This document shows, in pieces, positions 44,162 to 53,278 of a stretch of 64,000 bases of DNA. The DNA comes from Dyadobacter arcticus (GTDB lineage: Bacteria > Bacteroidota > Bacteroidia > Cytophagales > Spirosomataceae): the NCBI RefSeq assembly GCF_011762185.1, contig NZ_JAASQJ010000005.1:310001-374000 (forward strand), read 5' to 3'. Numbering within the stretch: the stretch's first letter is position 1; every line of letters starts with the position of its first letter. The position numbers were made by a program, and so were the translations under genes. A model generated the notes under the pieces. The model searched no databases. It saw nothing but the letters and a program-made list of their open reading frames with translations, and was not told where the DNA came from.

Positions 44162-44560
44162 ATGAATGCCGATCCAAGCTTCTTATTCACTTATGGAACA
44201 CTGATGCAAGGTTTTTACAACCCTTTTGCGGAAAAGCTCAGGTTATCTTCCAGCTATGAAGGTGAAGGCTACTTCCCGGGATGTCTGTATCGGATCACCT
44301 GGTATCCCGGAGCGGTTTATGATGAAAGAGCGGAATCGAAAGTATTTGGGGAGATATACAAGTTGAATTCTTTCGAAATATTGCTCGAATTGGATGAATA
44401 TGAGGACGTATTGGAAGACGAAAAAAACAGCCTTTATGTTCGGAAAATAATCCCGGTTACTGCACCAAATGGTCTGCAAATTTTGTGCTGGGCTTACCTT
44501 TACAACCAGTCAGTTAACGAGTTATCTATAATACCGGATGGGCGGTTTACTAACCCCTGA
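44162..44560 (+). CDS. Gamma-glutamylcyclotransferase-fold protein (AIG2-like)
   Basis: A 132-residue protein with the GGCT fold. The family motif FTYGTLMQG is at residues 9-17, followed by GCLYRITWYPGAVYDERA and VFGEIYKLNSFEILLELDEYED, which carry the conserved cavity residues. Family members release 5-oxoproline from gamma-glutamyl amines, but many small bacterial members have no known substrate. Its 3' end overlaps the convergent coaX gene by 11 bp. Confidence 0.82.
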   Translation: MNADPSFLFTYGTLMQGFYNPFAEKLRLSSSYEGEGYFPGCLYRITWYPGAVYDERAESKVFGEIYKLNSFEILLELDEYEDVLEDEKNSLYVRKIIPVTAPNGLQILCWAYLYNQSVNELSIIPDGRFTNP

Positions 44561-45320
44561 TGCTCTCTCCGATGACCCGTAAACCATCCAATGTAAGTTT
44601 CCGATCGATCTCAACAAATTCGTCTTTTAATGTCTCAATGATTGAAGACAAGCCACCTGTTGCTACGGCAATGCATTCTCCGCCAAGTTCAGCACGGATC
44701 CGGCTCAAGAGAGATTTGACCAGGCCCTCATAACCCAATAAAATTCCAGCCTGAATTGCCTCCGTAGTATTCCGTCCAATGGCTGTGGAAGGTAATTTCA
44801 GAGGAACTTCCGGAAGTTGCGCGGTATTAGCAAACAAGGCCTTAACAGCGGTAACCAGGCCAGGCAATATGGCGACGCCCAATATTTTGCTGTCTTTTGA
44901 AACCGTAGTGAATGTTAGTGCCGTACCAAAATCCACGACGACACAATTTTCTTTATACCTGCTGGTTACCGCTACTGCATTGGCAATCAGGTCCGCCCCG
45001 ATTTCGTGGGGATGGTCAATGGCAATGGTGAGGGCAGGATAAATGTCTGGGCCGACTACGATAATGTCATCGCCGAATAAAGAGCGCAGCATCTTTTGTA
45101 TGGTAGGAGTAAGGTCTGGAACAACACTGCACAACACAACCGTCTCCACATCGCCAAACCAAAGCCCTGCTTCAAGAAAATGCAGCCTCAGCTTTGATTC
45201 ATAGTGAGCCTCATTTTCCTGCGCAAGTGACCGCATTCGCCAGATATTGCTCCATTCGCCAGACTCATAAAGCCCAAAAACAGTGTCAGTATTACCTACA
45301 TCTACGGCTAAAAGCATCAT
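44550..45320 (-). CDS. coaX: Type III pantothenate kinase
   Basis: A 256-residue kinase for the first step of coenzyme A synthesis. The ASKHA-fold signatures are present: LAVDVGNTDTVFGLYE at the start, the adenosine/phosphate loop CVVVDFGTALTFTTVS and the substrate motif PHEIGADLIANAVA (GADR-like with Leu in place of Arg), plus IATGGLSSII near the end (here VATGGLSSII). A second ATG at 45317 is possible. It overlaps the convergent cyclotransferase gene by 11 bp. Confidence 0.93.
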   Translation of the reverse strand: MMLLAVDVGNTDTVFGLYESGEWSNIWRMRSLAQENEAHYESKLRLHFLEAGLWFGDVETVVLCSVVPDLTPTIQKMLRSLFGDDIIVVGPDIYPALTIAIDHPHEIGADLIANAVAVTSRYKENCVVVDFGTALTFTTVSKDSKILGVAILPGLVTAVKALFANTAQLPEVPLKLPSTAIGRNTTEAIQAGILLGYEGLVKSLLSRIRAELGGECIAVATGGLSSIIETLKDEFVEIDRKLTLDGLRVIGESIRG

Positions 45321-45493
45321 CTTAAATTTACATTCAAAGGCAAATTAAAGGCATTATTCAAATAAAACTTCATCGTCCCAGTCATTTGCGTCTGTTTGTT
45401 TTTGATAATCTATAATTTTAGCAAAAAAAATTACCTGACCTGACCAGCCGCCGATTTACCTTGCACAGGACTATACCCGTTTCAACCATTTAT

Positions 45494-48400
45494 ATGCCTC
45501 TCTCCAATCCTTACGGCCTTTATCTTCTGGGCTTTATACTGATAATTATTGCGCATCCAGCTTTCACCCAAGCCATTCCAGAATGGCAGGACCCGCAGGT
45601 GATCAGCATCAATACCGAAAAACCACACGCCGATTTCACACCCTATCTTACCGAAAAAAGTGCATTGCTCCGGGATAAAACTACTCCTTTTGTACAGTCG
45701 CTTAATGGTAACTGGAAATTCAAATGGGCCTCTCACCCCTCCAAAGCGCTACTCAACTTTTACGACCCGACAATGCCTGACGCAAACTGGGAGAATATTC
45801 CCGTTCCTTCAAACTGGCAGGTATTCGGTGCACGTGAGGGAAGGAATTATGACAAACCAATTTTTACAAATATTAAGCATCCGTTCAAGGCAACACCACC
45901 CAGGATTACGGCAGATACCAATGCGGTTGGGATGTATCGAACTACATTCAATGTAGCAAATGATGTAAAAGACAACCAAATATTCCTTCATTTCGGTGGA
46001 ATACAATCCGCTTGTTATGTCTGGCTCAATGGCGTTGCAATTGGGTATCATGAAGATGGCATGACGCCGTTTGAGTTTGACATTACCGAAGATGTGAAAC
46101 AAGGGATCAATTCACTGGCCGTCGAGGTAATCAATTGGTCGGATGGGAGTTATCTGGAAGACCAGGATTTCTGGCGGCTGTCCGGGATATTTCGGGATGT
46201 AAATTTGCTGCTGCTTCCCAAAGTAGTACTTACCGACTTTTCAGTCAGGACAATCCTGGACGCCAATCAAGAGCACGCCACATTAAAACTGAGTGCGTAC
46301 GTCAAAAATTTCAACTTACATACAATCCATGCACACCAGGTCCTTTTCACATTATATGACGCTAATAAGTCGGTCGTAGTAACGCCTGTCAGTCAAATGC
46401 TTACTGCCTTAGAAACGGGTAAGGAAGGCGCCGTAAGGGTTGATGTTCCTGTTCCGAACCCAATCAAATGGAATTCGGAAACACCCTATTTGTACACGCT
46501 GACGGTGCAGCTGATGAATTCTGACGGAAAAGTGCTGGAAGCAACAAGTCAAAAAGTTGGGTTCAGGGAAGTTAAGATCAGGAACGGCCAGTTGCTTGTC
46601 AATGGCAAGGCGATTAAGATCAAAGGTGTGAACCGACACGAATTTGACCCGGAAACAGGGAGAGTGATCAACCGGGAATCCATGATCAGGGATATTACGT
46701 TGATGAAGCAAAATAATATCAACGCCGTCAGGACATCCCATTATCCTAATACGTCCGAATGGTACGACTTGTGCGACCAATATGGCTTCTATGTGATGGA
46801 TGAGGCCAATATTGAAAGTCATGAGCTGTGGAGTAAGAACATTATCCTGGCCGATAATCCGCAGTGGCGGTCTGCGTTTCTGGCAAGAGGCAATGCCATG
46901 ATTGAGCGGGACAAAAATCATCCATCCGTCATTATCTGGTCACTTGGTAATGAGTCGGGTATGGGACAAAACTTTACCGCAATGGGCGATTTCATACACC
47001 TGGCAGATCCTACGCGTCCAATTCATTACGAGGGACGAAAAGATTACAAACCGACCACATTAAGCAGTTTTGATATTATTTCGGTCATGTATCCCTCGAC
47101 GCAGGATTTGATCGAATTGGTAAAAAAAGATAAGACCAGGCCGCTGATCATCTGTGAATACGCGCATGGTATGGGAAACAGCATTGGAAATTTACAAGAA
47201 TACTGGAATGTGATTGATAAAAACCCGACTATGCAGGGCGGCTTTATCTGGGATTGGGTGGACCAGGGACTTAGACTAAAGAAACCCGATGGCACCACGT
47301 ATTGGGATAATTTCAATTACATCGATGGTGCCAATGCCGGGGACGGACTGGTTAATCCTGACCGTGTGCCACAGCCCGAATTAAATGAGGTCAAAAAAGT
47401 TTACCAATATGTAAAATTTGAAACACCTGATACTTTGCGCGTCGGCGAAAAGCAGGTAACTGTTCATAACCAATCAGATTTTCAAACACTGAGTGCTTAC
47501 GAGCTGTTTTGGTCTATTCAGGAAAACGGAAAAGTAGTTGGTAAGACAGGTACTATTGGGAACCTGAATGCAGTTGCGGGACAAAAAGAGCAATTAACGA
47601 TCCCCTATGAATTGCCTGCCACGCAGAAACCGCATGCAGAGTATTTTCTCAACCTCAGTTTACGATTGAAAGAAGCCACTACCTGGGCGCCGAAGGGGCA
47701 TGAAGTCGCCTGGCACCAGGTTTCTATCCTGAAATCCCCGAAGCAGTTTACGAATGTTAGTTTGTACAATGAAAAACCGTTACGCGTCGCCCAGATCAGC
47801 ACGGGCCGTATCGCTGTGAATGGAGAGGATTTTTCGGTAACATTTGATAAAACAGCCGGAGGTATCATCTCTTTTAAGAATAAAAAAGAAGAAATGATCG
47901 AAAGCGGCCCATATCCTAATTTCTGGCGGGTACCTACCGATAATGATGAAGGAGGCGGAGCAAATAGTTATGCTTCCAAATGGCGTGCGGCAGGCCTCGA
48001 TACCCTTGAAGTAACTTCTTCAGAAATGAAAACGCAGCGGGTTACCGCACAGGTTTATAAGGTAACGTTAGACAGGACATTAAAAAGCCTAAAAGGTGAA
48101 ATGGCCGTGCAATCAGAATATATTGTTTACGCTACGGGTGATTTACATGTTCAAAACACCTTTACCCCGACAGGCGAATGGCCGTCGCTGCCAAAAGTGG
48201 GTTTGCAATTCAGTATGCCACCGGCATTCAACAAAACACAATGGTACGGAAATGGCCCGCACGAAACTTATTCAGATCGCAAGACGAGTGGCCGGATTGG
48301 AATTTATGGCGGAACCGTTGCTGACCAGCATTTTCCTTACATTACTCCGCAAGAAAATGGCAACAAAACGGATGTCCGCTGGGCATCAGTTACCAACCAG

Positions 48401-48874
48401 GAAGGGATCGGCATACTTGCGGTAAGCGATTCCACATTTAATTTTAACGTACATAACTATACGGACAAAGCGCTATTGGCAGCCAAAAAGCGCGTCGCTA
48501 CTTTGGAACGCGGTGCAACCACTGTCGTAAACATTGACATTGCGCAAATGGGGCTTGGCGGCGATGATAGCTGGTCGCCAAGAGTTCATGAAGACTATCT
48601 GCTGCCAGCCAAGGTCTACGCTTATCGTTTCAGGCTGAAAGCAATTGACAATGCTGCCAACATTGACCAGATCACCAGTTCACTATTGCCTTACACAGGA
48701 AAAGTGAACAATACGGTTGCCTCCACGGAGACCGAACCGGCGACTTTATCGGAGAATGATCCGGAAGAAGAGGCAGTATCCGAGCCAGTACGGAAGCCTG
48801 TTGTCAGAAAAGCGCCGGTGAAGAAAAAGCCAGTTCGGCGAAAAAGTTCGTCCCGGCGTAGGCGACGGAGGTAG
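45494..48874 (+). CDS. GH2 beta-galactosidase, secreted, with basic C-terminal tail
   Basis: An 1126-residue secreted glycoside hydrolase of family 2 (LacZ type). Signal peptide YLLGFILIIIAHPAFTQ; then jelly-roll (about 40-230, VPSNWQVFG, FHFGGIQSACYVWLNG-like), Ig-like, TIM-barrel with the acid/base Glu in IIWSLGNESGMGQN and the nucleophile Glu in PLIICEYAHGMGNSIG, and a C-terminal small-chain domain with WYGNGPHETYSDRK. I start at the ATG at 45494, since the upstream TTG would spoil the signal peptide. The last 60 residues are odd: an acidic stretch (ETEPATLSENDPEEEAVSEP) then KPVVRKAPVKKKPVRRK..SSRRRRRR, absent from normal LacZ. Confidence 0.92.
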   Translation: MPLSNPYGLYLLGFILIIIAHPAFTQAIPEWQDPQVISINTEKPHADFTPYLTEKSALLRDKTTPFVQSLNGNWKFKWASHPSKALLNFYDPTMPDANWENIPVPSNWQVFGAREGRNYDKPIFTNIKHPFKATPPRITADTNAVGMYRTTFNVANDVKDNQIFLHFGGIQSACYVWLNGVAIGYHEDGMTPFEFDITEDVKQGINSLAVEVINWSDGSYLEDQDFWRLSGIFRDVNLLLLPKVVLTDFSVRTILDANQEHATLKLSAYVKNFNLHTIHAHQVLFTLYDANKSVVVTPVSQMLTALETGKEGAVRVDVPVPNPIKWNSETPYLYTLTVQLMNSDGKVLEATSQKVGFREVKIRNGQLLVNGKAIKIKGVNRHEFDPETGRVINRESMIRDITLMKQNNINAVRTSHYPNTSEWYDLCDQYGFYVMDEANIESHELWSKNIILADNPQWRSAFLARGNAMIERDKNHPSVIIWSLGNESGMGQNFTAMGDFIHLADPTRPIHYEGRKDYKPTTLSSFDIISVMYPSTQDLIELVKKDKTRPLIICEYAHGMGNSIGNLQEYWNVIDKNPTMQGGFIWDWVDQGLRLKKPDGTTYWDNFNYIDGANAGDGLVNPDRVPQPELNEVKKVYQYVKFETPDTLRVGEKQVTVHNQSDFQTLSAYELFWSIQENGKVVGKTGTIGNLNAVAGQKEQLTIPYELPATQKPHAEYFLNLSLRLKEATTWAPKGHEVAWHQVSILKSPKQFTNVSLYNEKPLRVAQISTGRIAVNGEDFSVTFDKTAGGIISFKNKKEEMIESGPYPNFWRVPTDNDEGGGANSYASKWRAAGLDTLEVTSSEMKTQRVTAQVYKVTLDRTLKSLKGEMAVQSEYIVYATGDLHVQNTFTPTGEWPSLPKVGLQFSMPPAFNKTQWYGNGPHETYSDRKTSGRIGIYGGTVADQHFPYITPQENGNKTDVRWASVTNQEGIGILAVSDSTFNFNVHNYTDKALLAAKKRVATLERGATTVVNIDIAQMGLGGDDSWSPRVHEDYLLPAKVYAYRFRLKAIDNAANIDQITSSLLPYTGKVNNTVASTETEPATLSENDPEEEAVSEPVRKPVVRKAPVKKKPVRRKSSSRRRRRR

Positions 48875-48891
48875 ATTTGCCAAGTCTTGGT

Positions 48892-48924
48892 AGACTTGCC
48901 AAGTCTTTAAGACTTTGCAAGTCT
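48892..48924. terminator. Hairpin between convergent genes, REP-like
   Basis: AGACTTGCCAAGTCTT (48892-48907) and AAGACTTTGCAAGTCT (48909-48924) pair with one mismatch around a single base. A partial copy AGATTTGCCAAGTCTT precedes it at 48872-48887. It lies between the convergent beta-galactosidase and YceI genes and probably ends both transcripts. Its sequence is a repeat-like motif rather than a plain GC stem. Confidence 0.6.
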
Positions 48925-48939
48925 GTCTAACCATCCGGG

Positions 48940-49506
48940 CTATTTTTTCGGCACCAGCACGTACTGCGCTTTTACCGTAATAACCTGCGCAATTTTTACA
49001 AAAACTACTTCCGGCACATCGATTTTATGATCGGTTAAAGGCACTTCAAAATCAGAGGTAATGGTTATCTTACCACCTTCAACTTTCACCTTCCCAGCAA
49101 TCGTTTTGTCTTTTGTTACCCCATGGACGGTGAATTTCCCAGTTGCAGAAACATCATATTGCCCGTCCTTCGTGTAGTCGAGAGCTTTGTCAATCTTCCC
49201 GCTGAATGTTGCCGTCGGGTATTTGGCAGATTCAATGTAGTTCTCATTGAAATGCTCTTGCATGAGCTTATTTGGAAAATCAAAATCCCTCATATTCATG
49301 CGTATGGCCAGCTGGCTGTTGGCCGTATTTAATATGGCCTGGCACTTATTGTTAGTCGCATCGACATTCTCCAAAGGCGTTACAGATAAAAAACGGGTAT
49401 TGCCTGTCGATGTCGAGAACATGCTTCCCTGCGCCAAAGCATTCGCAGAAAGCATAGCGATGCTGATCACGGTTACGAGAACCGTGCGAATCAAATGCAA
49501 TTTCAT
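48940..49506 (-). CDS. YceI-family lipid-binding protein
   Basis: A 188-residue secreted protein (signal peptide ISIAMLSANALAQ). The YceI lipocalin-like barrel covers about residues 25-185, with MRDFDFPNKLMQEHFNENYIESAKYPTATFSGKI and YDVSATGKFTVHGVTKDKTIAGKV, both family signatures. Family members bind isoprenoids such as polyprenyl quinones in the periplasm. It is the third gene of a run Rieske - DUF5777 - YceI (gaps of 12 and 14 bp), suggesting a shared redox or quinone-linked role in the envelope. Confidence 0.88.
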   Translation of the reverse strand: MKLHLIRTVLVTVISIAMLSANALAQGSMFSTSTGNTRFLSVTPLENVDATNNKCQAILNTANSQLAIRMNMRDFDFPNKLMQEHFNENYIESAKYPTATFSGKIDKALDYTKDGQYDVSATGKFTVHGVTKDKTIAGKVKVEGGKITITSDFEVPLTDHKIDVPEVVFVKIAQVITVKAQYVLVPKK

Positions 49507-49520
49507 AATGTAATAGTTTG

Positions 49521-50408
49521 TCAGTGAGCTACTTTTCTATTCCTTTTATCGAAACTGAACGTACGGGAAAGATTGAAGCCGTAGTGAATGTCCCCTTTAC
49601 CCCAGGTCCCGGCCGTTTCTCCAATGAATTGCTTTTCGATCATACCCAATGAATTCGTAAAATGAAGCTGAAAAACATGGCCGCCGGTTTCGATATCCAC
49701 TCCAAACGACATGGAGTCGTAATATGGAGCTGTCACAGTATTCTTTTCACGGGCTGTATAAAAATATTCGCCGTTCAATGAGACGCGTTTGGATAACTTA
49801 TATCGCCCGCCAATTCCCACCGCAAGCAATATCTTTTTATCACCTATGACATCCGGTCGGTTTCGGTATAAATAAGTCGGCGATAGTTGCAGCGAAAGCT
49901 TCTCCCCGAATTTCCTTCCAATCAACACCTGAGCAGTATAGGAAATCATGTCCTGAAATTCCAACTCTTTATTGACCGTTGCAATAGCCATTCCGCCAAA
50001 TAACGTAACCGATATAGGTACTGTCCGCGCCCCTGAGGTTTGTTTCAACAATTTATACTTTCCAAAAAAGTCATATGCCTTTTGGGAAGTACTCCTTCCA
50101 ACCCCGATCATGAAGTCGTCGGTAAGTCCGTATTCAAAGCCCATTCTCATGGTTGCCTGATCCAATCCGAAAAAATTGTAAGCCCCGGAATTCAGCCTGC
50201 CGAAACGGTGGGATATCCGGAAATCCATGTGTTTTTTCTTCATTGTCTCCACCGAGTGTCCATTGACAACCCGGGTGGATTTGAATGTAGCTGCTACCGG
50301 AATCTTCTGCGCGCTGTCTTGTTTAGACAATTCATTGAGCAGGTCGTCCTGAGCATAAGCCATTGTAGCTGAGCACATCAACATTATTACGATGCGGAGA
50401 ATTTTCAT
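49521..50408 (-). CDS. DUF5777 beta-barrel protein
   Basis: A 295-residue outer-membrane protein with signal peptide ILRIVIMLMCSATMAYAQ. The barrel begins with the typical HMDFRISHRFGRLNSGAYNFFGLDQATMRMGFEYGLTDD, diagnostic for DUF5777 as I recall, and alternating strands run to the end (LHFTNSLGMIEKQFIGETAGTWGKGDIHYGFNLSRTFSF). I start at the ATG at 50408. It sits between the Rieske and YceI genes, an arrangement that recurs in Cytophagales; a quinone or metal-linked job is inferred only. Confidence 0.85.
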   Translation of the reverse strand: MKILRIVIMLMCSATMAYAQDDLLNELSKQDSAQKIPVAATFKSTRVVNGHSVETMKKKHMDFRISHRFGRLNSGAYNFFGLDQATMRMGFEYGLTDDFMIGVGRSTSQKAYDFFGKYKLLKQTSGARTVPISVTLFGGMAIATVNKELEFQDMISYTAQVLIGRKFGEKLSLQLSPTYLYRNRPDVIGDKKILLAVGIGGRYKLSKRVSLNGEYFYTAREKNTVTAPYYDSMSFGVDIETGGHVFQLHFTNSLGMIEKQFIGETAGTWGKGDIHYGFNLSRTFSFDKRNRKVAH

Positions 50409-50420
50409 AATAAATGTCAA

Positions 50421-50927
50421 TTAAGCTGTAACGGTAAGCGTATTTCCGTCTGCTGAGAGCGTCGTTTTATAGACTTTAAGAGCGGTTGTTGCTGGTCCTT
50501 CTTCTACTGATCCGGTTGTCGAAAACTGTGATCCGTGATTGGGGCACAAAAAGTCGTTTTGCGCCGCGCGGAAACCAATTGTGGTTCCTTGATGTGTACA
50601 CGTTTTAGACAATGCAATGTAAGAGCCGCTGTTTGTGTGCGCAACAATGGTGTCACCGATAACCTGAAACCCACCGGCAGCCTTCACAGCCGTAACTTTC
50701 GTCAGATCAACTGTGAAATTAACTGCGCTTCCGCTGATCGTACCTATTATGCCGGTACCTGCGTTGCCGCCTCCAGGGGTTGGGTCCGGATCGGGATCGT
50801 CATCGCTGGACCCGCAAGCCGTCATGGTGGTACCCAGGCAATAAAAAGCCATCAATGTTGAGGTGCTCAACCCGAGGCTTCTTAGAAATTCGCCTCTTTT
50901 CATTTGTCCTTGTTTTACAGTATCCAT
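50421..50927 (-). CDS. Rieske 2Fe-2S lipoprotein
   Basis: A 168-residue exported iron-sulfur protein. The N-terminal KRGEFLRSLGLSTSTLMAFYCLG is Tat-like with KR in place of RR, and MTAC forms a lipobox; a Gly/Asp/Pro-rich linker follows. The cluster ligands are Cys-Thr-His in SKTCTHQGTTIGF and Cys-Pro-Asn-His in FLCPNHGSQFSTTG, so the two Cys and two His needed for a 2Fe-2S centre are present. It is not next to cytochrome b or other bc1 genes, so it is a stand-alone electron carrier, encoded with DUF5777 and YceI genes. Confidence 0.9.
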   Translation of the reverse strand: MDTVKQGQMKRGEFLRSLGLSTSTLMAFYCLGTTMTACGSSDDDPDPDPTPGGGNAGTGIIGTISGSAVNFTVDLTKVTAVKAAGGFQVIGDTIVAHTNSGSYIALSKTCTHQGTTIGFRAAQNDFLCPNHGSQFSTTGSVEEGPATTALKVYKTTLSADGNTLTVTA

Positions 50928-50985
50928 AGTGAATAATTAAAAATGTAATTAGTAGATATAATTGGCTTATGATTGGTATTCTTAC

Positions 50986-52482
50986 TTACCTGAATACGGG
51001 TGTATAGCGTAGCGATATCCACATACCAGTGGTCACGAGATTGACTTTGCCCCAGCCTACGCCTTTGATAGGAATGCGTATGTATGGCTCGGCGAGGATG
51101 GACAGCTTTTTAGTGATCGTCCTCTCGTAGCCGACGGATGCATTCAGGTGACTTAACCAATACCATCCTGTCTTACCTTCCCAGCTGTGAACCTGGCCAC
51201 GGACGTATTTTTCGTAATGGTAGTCGTACCTTTCTTTCTGGGCGTAGTAAGATGAAAATCCGGTACCTGCGAACCAACGTGAATGTGCATTTTGGGCAAC
51301 GTCATACCGGATGCCAATCGGAATTTCAATCATGGTGCAAATTCCGTCCACTGCATTTGGCGTATTGACGTAGGTGACATATTTTTTAAATGTGTACTCG
51401 CCAGCAGCTGCGGTATAGTCTTTCACACTCCTTACAACCCCAGTTTGCACATAAAGTCTTTTTGTTATCCCATATTCAAGAAGCAATGAGAATGCAGAAC
51501 CCGGCTTAGTAAAATTCTTAAACCCAACCGTTGTCAGATCTGGTGAATAGCCCACCCGAATTGCCCACTTTGGAACATTCAGCAAACTATCTTCTTCTGG
51601 CTTAGCATTTTCCGGTTTACTTTCTATAATTGGTGCAGTAACTCCCGGGAAATCAATCGCATTCTGCCAGTTCAGTTTTTTGTTTACAAGCAGCTCGGAT
51701 GAAAAATCTATCTTTTTACTGTCAACAACCTCCGCCTCAATTGTGACCCCATTGGAACCAATAGCCTGCCTTGCCCCAAGTTCGGAGGCATTGGTTCCGT
51801 TAGGATCGTTTCCAAGCAAATTACCATTTGCATTTAATGTAAGAGCCCCGTCGCCTCCTGCCGTATTTGAGCGGTTAGGCTCTAAGTACACTCCGCCTGC
51901 CTTAGATTGGCTCCGGGGCAATAACGTTCTGCCATTTTTATTTGCAGTCCTGTAATCTGATTTTGAAGATGATTGTGAAATAGCCTTTTCGGTATTTCCT
52001 ATTTGTTTGGTTGTTCCAACATTTTGGTCGACGGAAATAGTTGGTGCAACTTTTGATTTCTCGTTCCTAATTTCCCCTAGTGGAATCTCTTCTTCTACGG
52101 TTTGTCCTGAACTAACTTCCGCTTTCTGATCAATCTTCGTGTCAGCTTTCTCAACAGTTGTCTTTTCGCTGGCAGTTACACTTTCTGTCTTTTTAGCAGT
52201 CAAACCCTTTACTGTTATCTCAGAAACCGGTTTTTGGTTTTTTACTTCCGAAACCTGACGGGGATCGCTTAGCCATAAGTAAGACGCAATTCCCCCTGAA
52301 ATTAACAGCAGCAACACACCCAGCGGCCACCATTTTCTCAGCCAGGCGCCAGCGGTCCTTCCGTCCTGCTGATCCAGCCGTTTTTTAAGATTATTCCAAT
52401 CTTCCGGATCAAATTGTGGATCAAACTCTTCTGATGACTTTCTGAAGAGTTTATCCAGTTCGTCATCTGGTAACTCTATCAT
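50986..52482 (-). CDS. Probable anti-sigma factor fused to a beta-barrel-like domain
   Basis: A 498-residue protein. The first 85 residues (MIELPDDELDKLFRKSSEEFDPQFDPEDWNNLKKRL) look like the cytoplasmic part of a Bacteroidota anti-sigma protein, followed by one membrane helix (PLGVLLLLISGGIASYLWL), a long Ser/Thr/Lys/Asn-rich linker (about 90-300) and a C-terminal outer-membrane-like domain (WAIRVGYSPDLTTVGFKN, SLLLEYGITKRLYVQTGVVRSVKDY, MWISLRYTPVF). The start overlaps the sigma factor gene by 20 bp. This sigma-partner layout with a barrel-like end is typical of the phylum; the signal is unknown. Confidence 0.72.
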   Translation of the reverse strand: MIELPDDELDKLFRKSSEEFDPQFDPEDWNNLKKRLDQQDGRTAGAWLRKWWPLGVLLLLISGGIASYLWLSDPRQVSEVKNQKPVSEITVKGLTAKKTESVTASEKTTVEKADTKIDQKAEVSSGQTVEEEIPLGEIRNEKSKVAPTISVDQNVGTTKQIGNTEKAISQSSSKSDYRTANKNGRTLLPRSQSKAGGVYLEPNRSNTAGGDGALTLNANGNLLGNDPNGTNASELGARQAIGSNGVTIEAEVVDSKKIDFSSELLVNKKLNWQNAIDFPGVTAPIIESKPENAKPEEDSLLNVPKWAIRVGYSPDLTTVGFKNFTKPGSAFSLLLEYGITKRLYVQTGVVRSVKDYTAAAGEYTFKKYVTYVNTPNAVDGICTMIEIPIGIRYDVAQNAHSRWFAGTGFSSYYAQKERYDYHYEKYVRGQVHSWEGKTGWYWLSHLNASVGYERTITKKLSILAEPYIRIPIKGVGWGKVNLVTTGMWISLRYTPVFR

Positions 52483-53032
52483 AATCGTCAATATTTATTT
52501 TGGATAACATTTCTCTCAATTTTTCTCTTGCACGCGACAAATTCGACTTCGACGCACCAACCGAAATGCTCAGCTGTTCTGCAATTTCTTCGTGTGTATA
52601 GCCGTCAATCACCGATAAACTAAAAACAATCCGGTAAGAGGGCGTAAGTTTTTGAATCAGGCCCATCAGCTCTTCGTGCGCCAGTTTGCTGATTACCGTT
52701 TCGTCAACGGACACCTGGTCCGCTATTTCCACGTCATCAAAAACATCCCTGCGCACTTCTTGTCTGTAATGATCCAGCGCTGTGTTAATCATGATCCTTC
52801 CCAACCAGGTTTTAAATGCACGGTTTGTATCAAAGGTGTCAAGCTTTGTAAAAACCTTTAAAAATCCGTCGTTGAGAATCTCCTTAGCCTCGTCCCGGCT
52901 ACGTGTATAGCGCAAACAAATGCTCATAGCATAGCCGTAAAACTGTTTATACAACAGCTCCTGACTGCGGCGGTTTTTTCTTAAACAGCCGTCGAGTAGT
53001 TCATGAAGAACGGCGGAGTTATACTCGGGCAT
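52463..53032 (-). CDS. RNA polymerase ECF sigma factor
   Basis: A 189-residue sigma-70-type factor of the ECF group. Region 2 (about 25-95) has QELLYKQFYGYAMSICLRYTRSRDEAKEILNDGFLKVF and region 4 (about 130-185) has LTPSYRIVFSLSVIDGYTHEEIAEQLSISVGASKSNLSRAREKLREML. It overlaps the next gene, its probable anti-sigma partner, by 20 bp, so the two are translated together. Its target promoters are not evident. Confidence 0.95.
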   Translation of the reverse strand: MPEYNSAVLHELLDGCLRKNRRSQELLYKQFYGYAMSICLRYTRSRDEAKEILNDGFLKVFTKLDTFDTNRAFKTWLGRIMINTALDHYRQEVRRDVFDDVEIADQVSVDETVISKLAHEELMGLIQKLTPSYRIVFSLSVIDGYTHEEIAEQLSISVGASKSNLSRAREKLREMLSKINIDDYDRVTR

Positions 53033-53200
53033 GCTATTCGCTATTTTTCATCAATACGATTAAAACATTTTGAGGGTTGCTTATGGGATTATAAAATTCG
53101 AAAAAAACTTATAACTATCTGGAAATCTTTAAATTAATGTTACGAATTCTTGCAACGCATTGCGCAACTACGCTTCCATCGCTTCTTTGATTTTATTAGC

Positions 53201-53208
53201 TACTTTTG
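53201..53208 (+). promoter_or_regulatory. TAnnTTTG promoter of the ABC exporter gene
   Basis: TACTTTTG fully matches the -7 consensus, 71 bp before the ATG at 53279. It would drive the exporter and the overlapping MutS-like gene. Confidence 0.45.
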
Positions 53209-53278
53209 CAACTGCTAAAAAACGTATTAATAATAATAGGTCGGTTAACGGCTAAACATTACACTCCATCAATCTCTA

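Noticed and set aside
46409..46921. A 170-codon minus-strand frame inside the beta-galactosidase gene
   Set aside because: It lies antisense within a conserved GH2 domain and resembles no protein.
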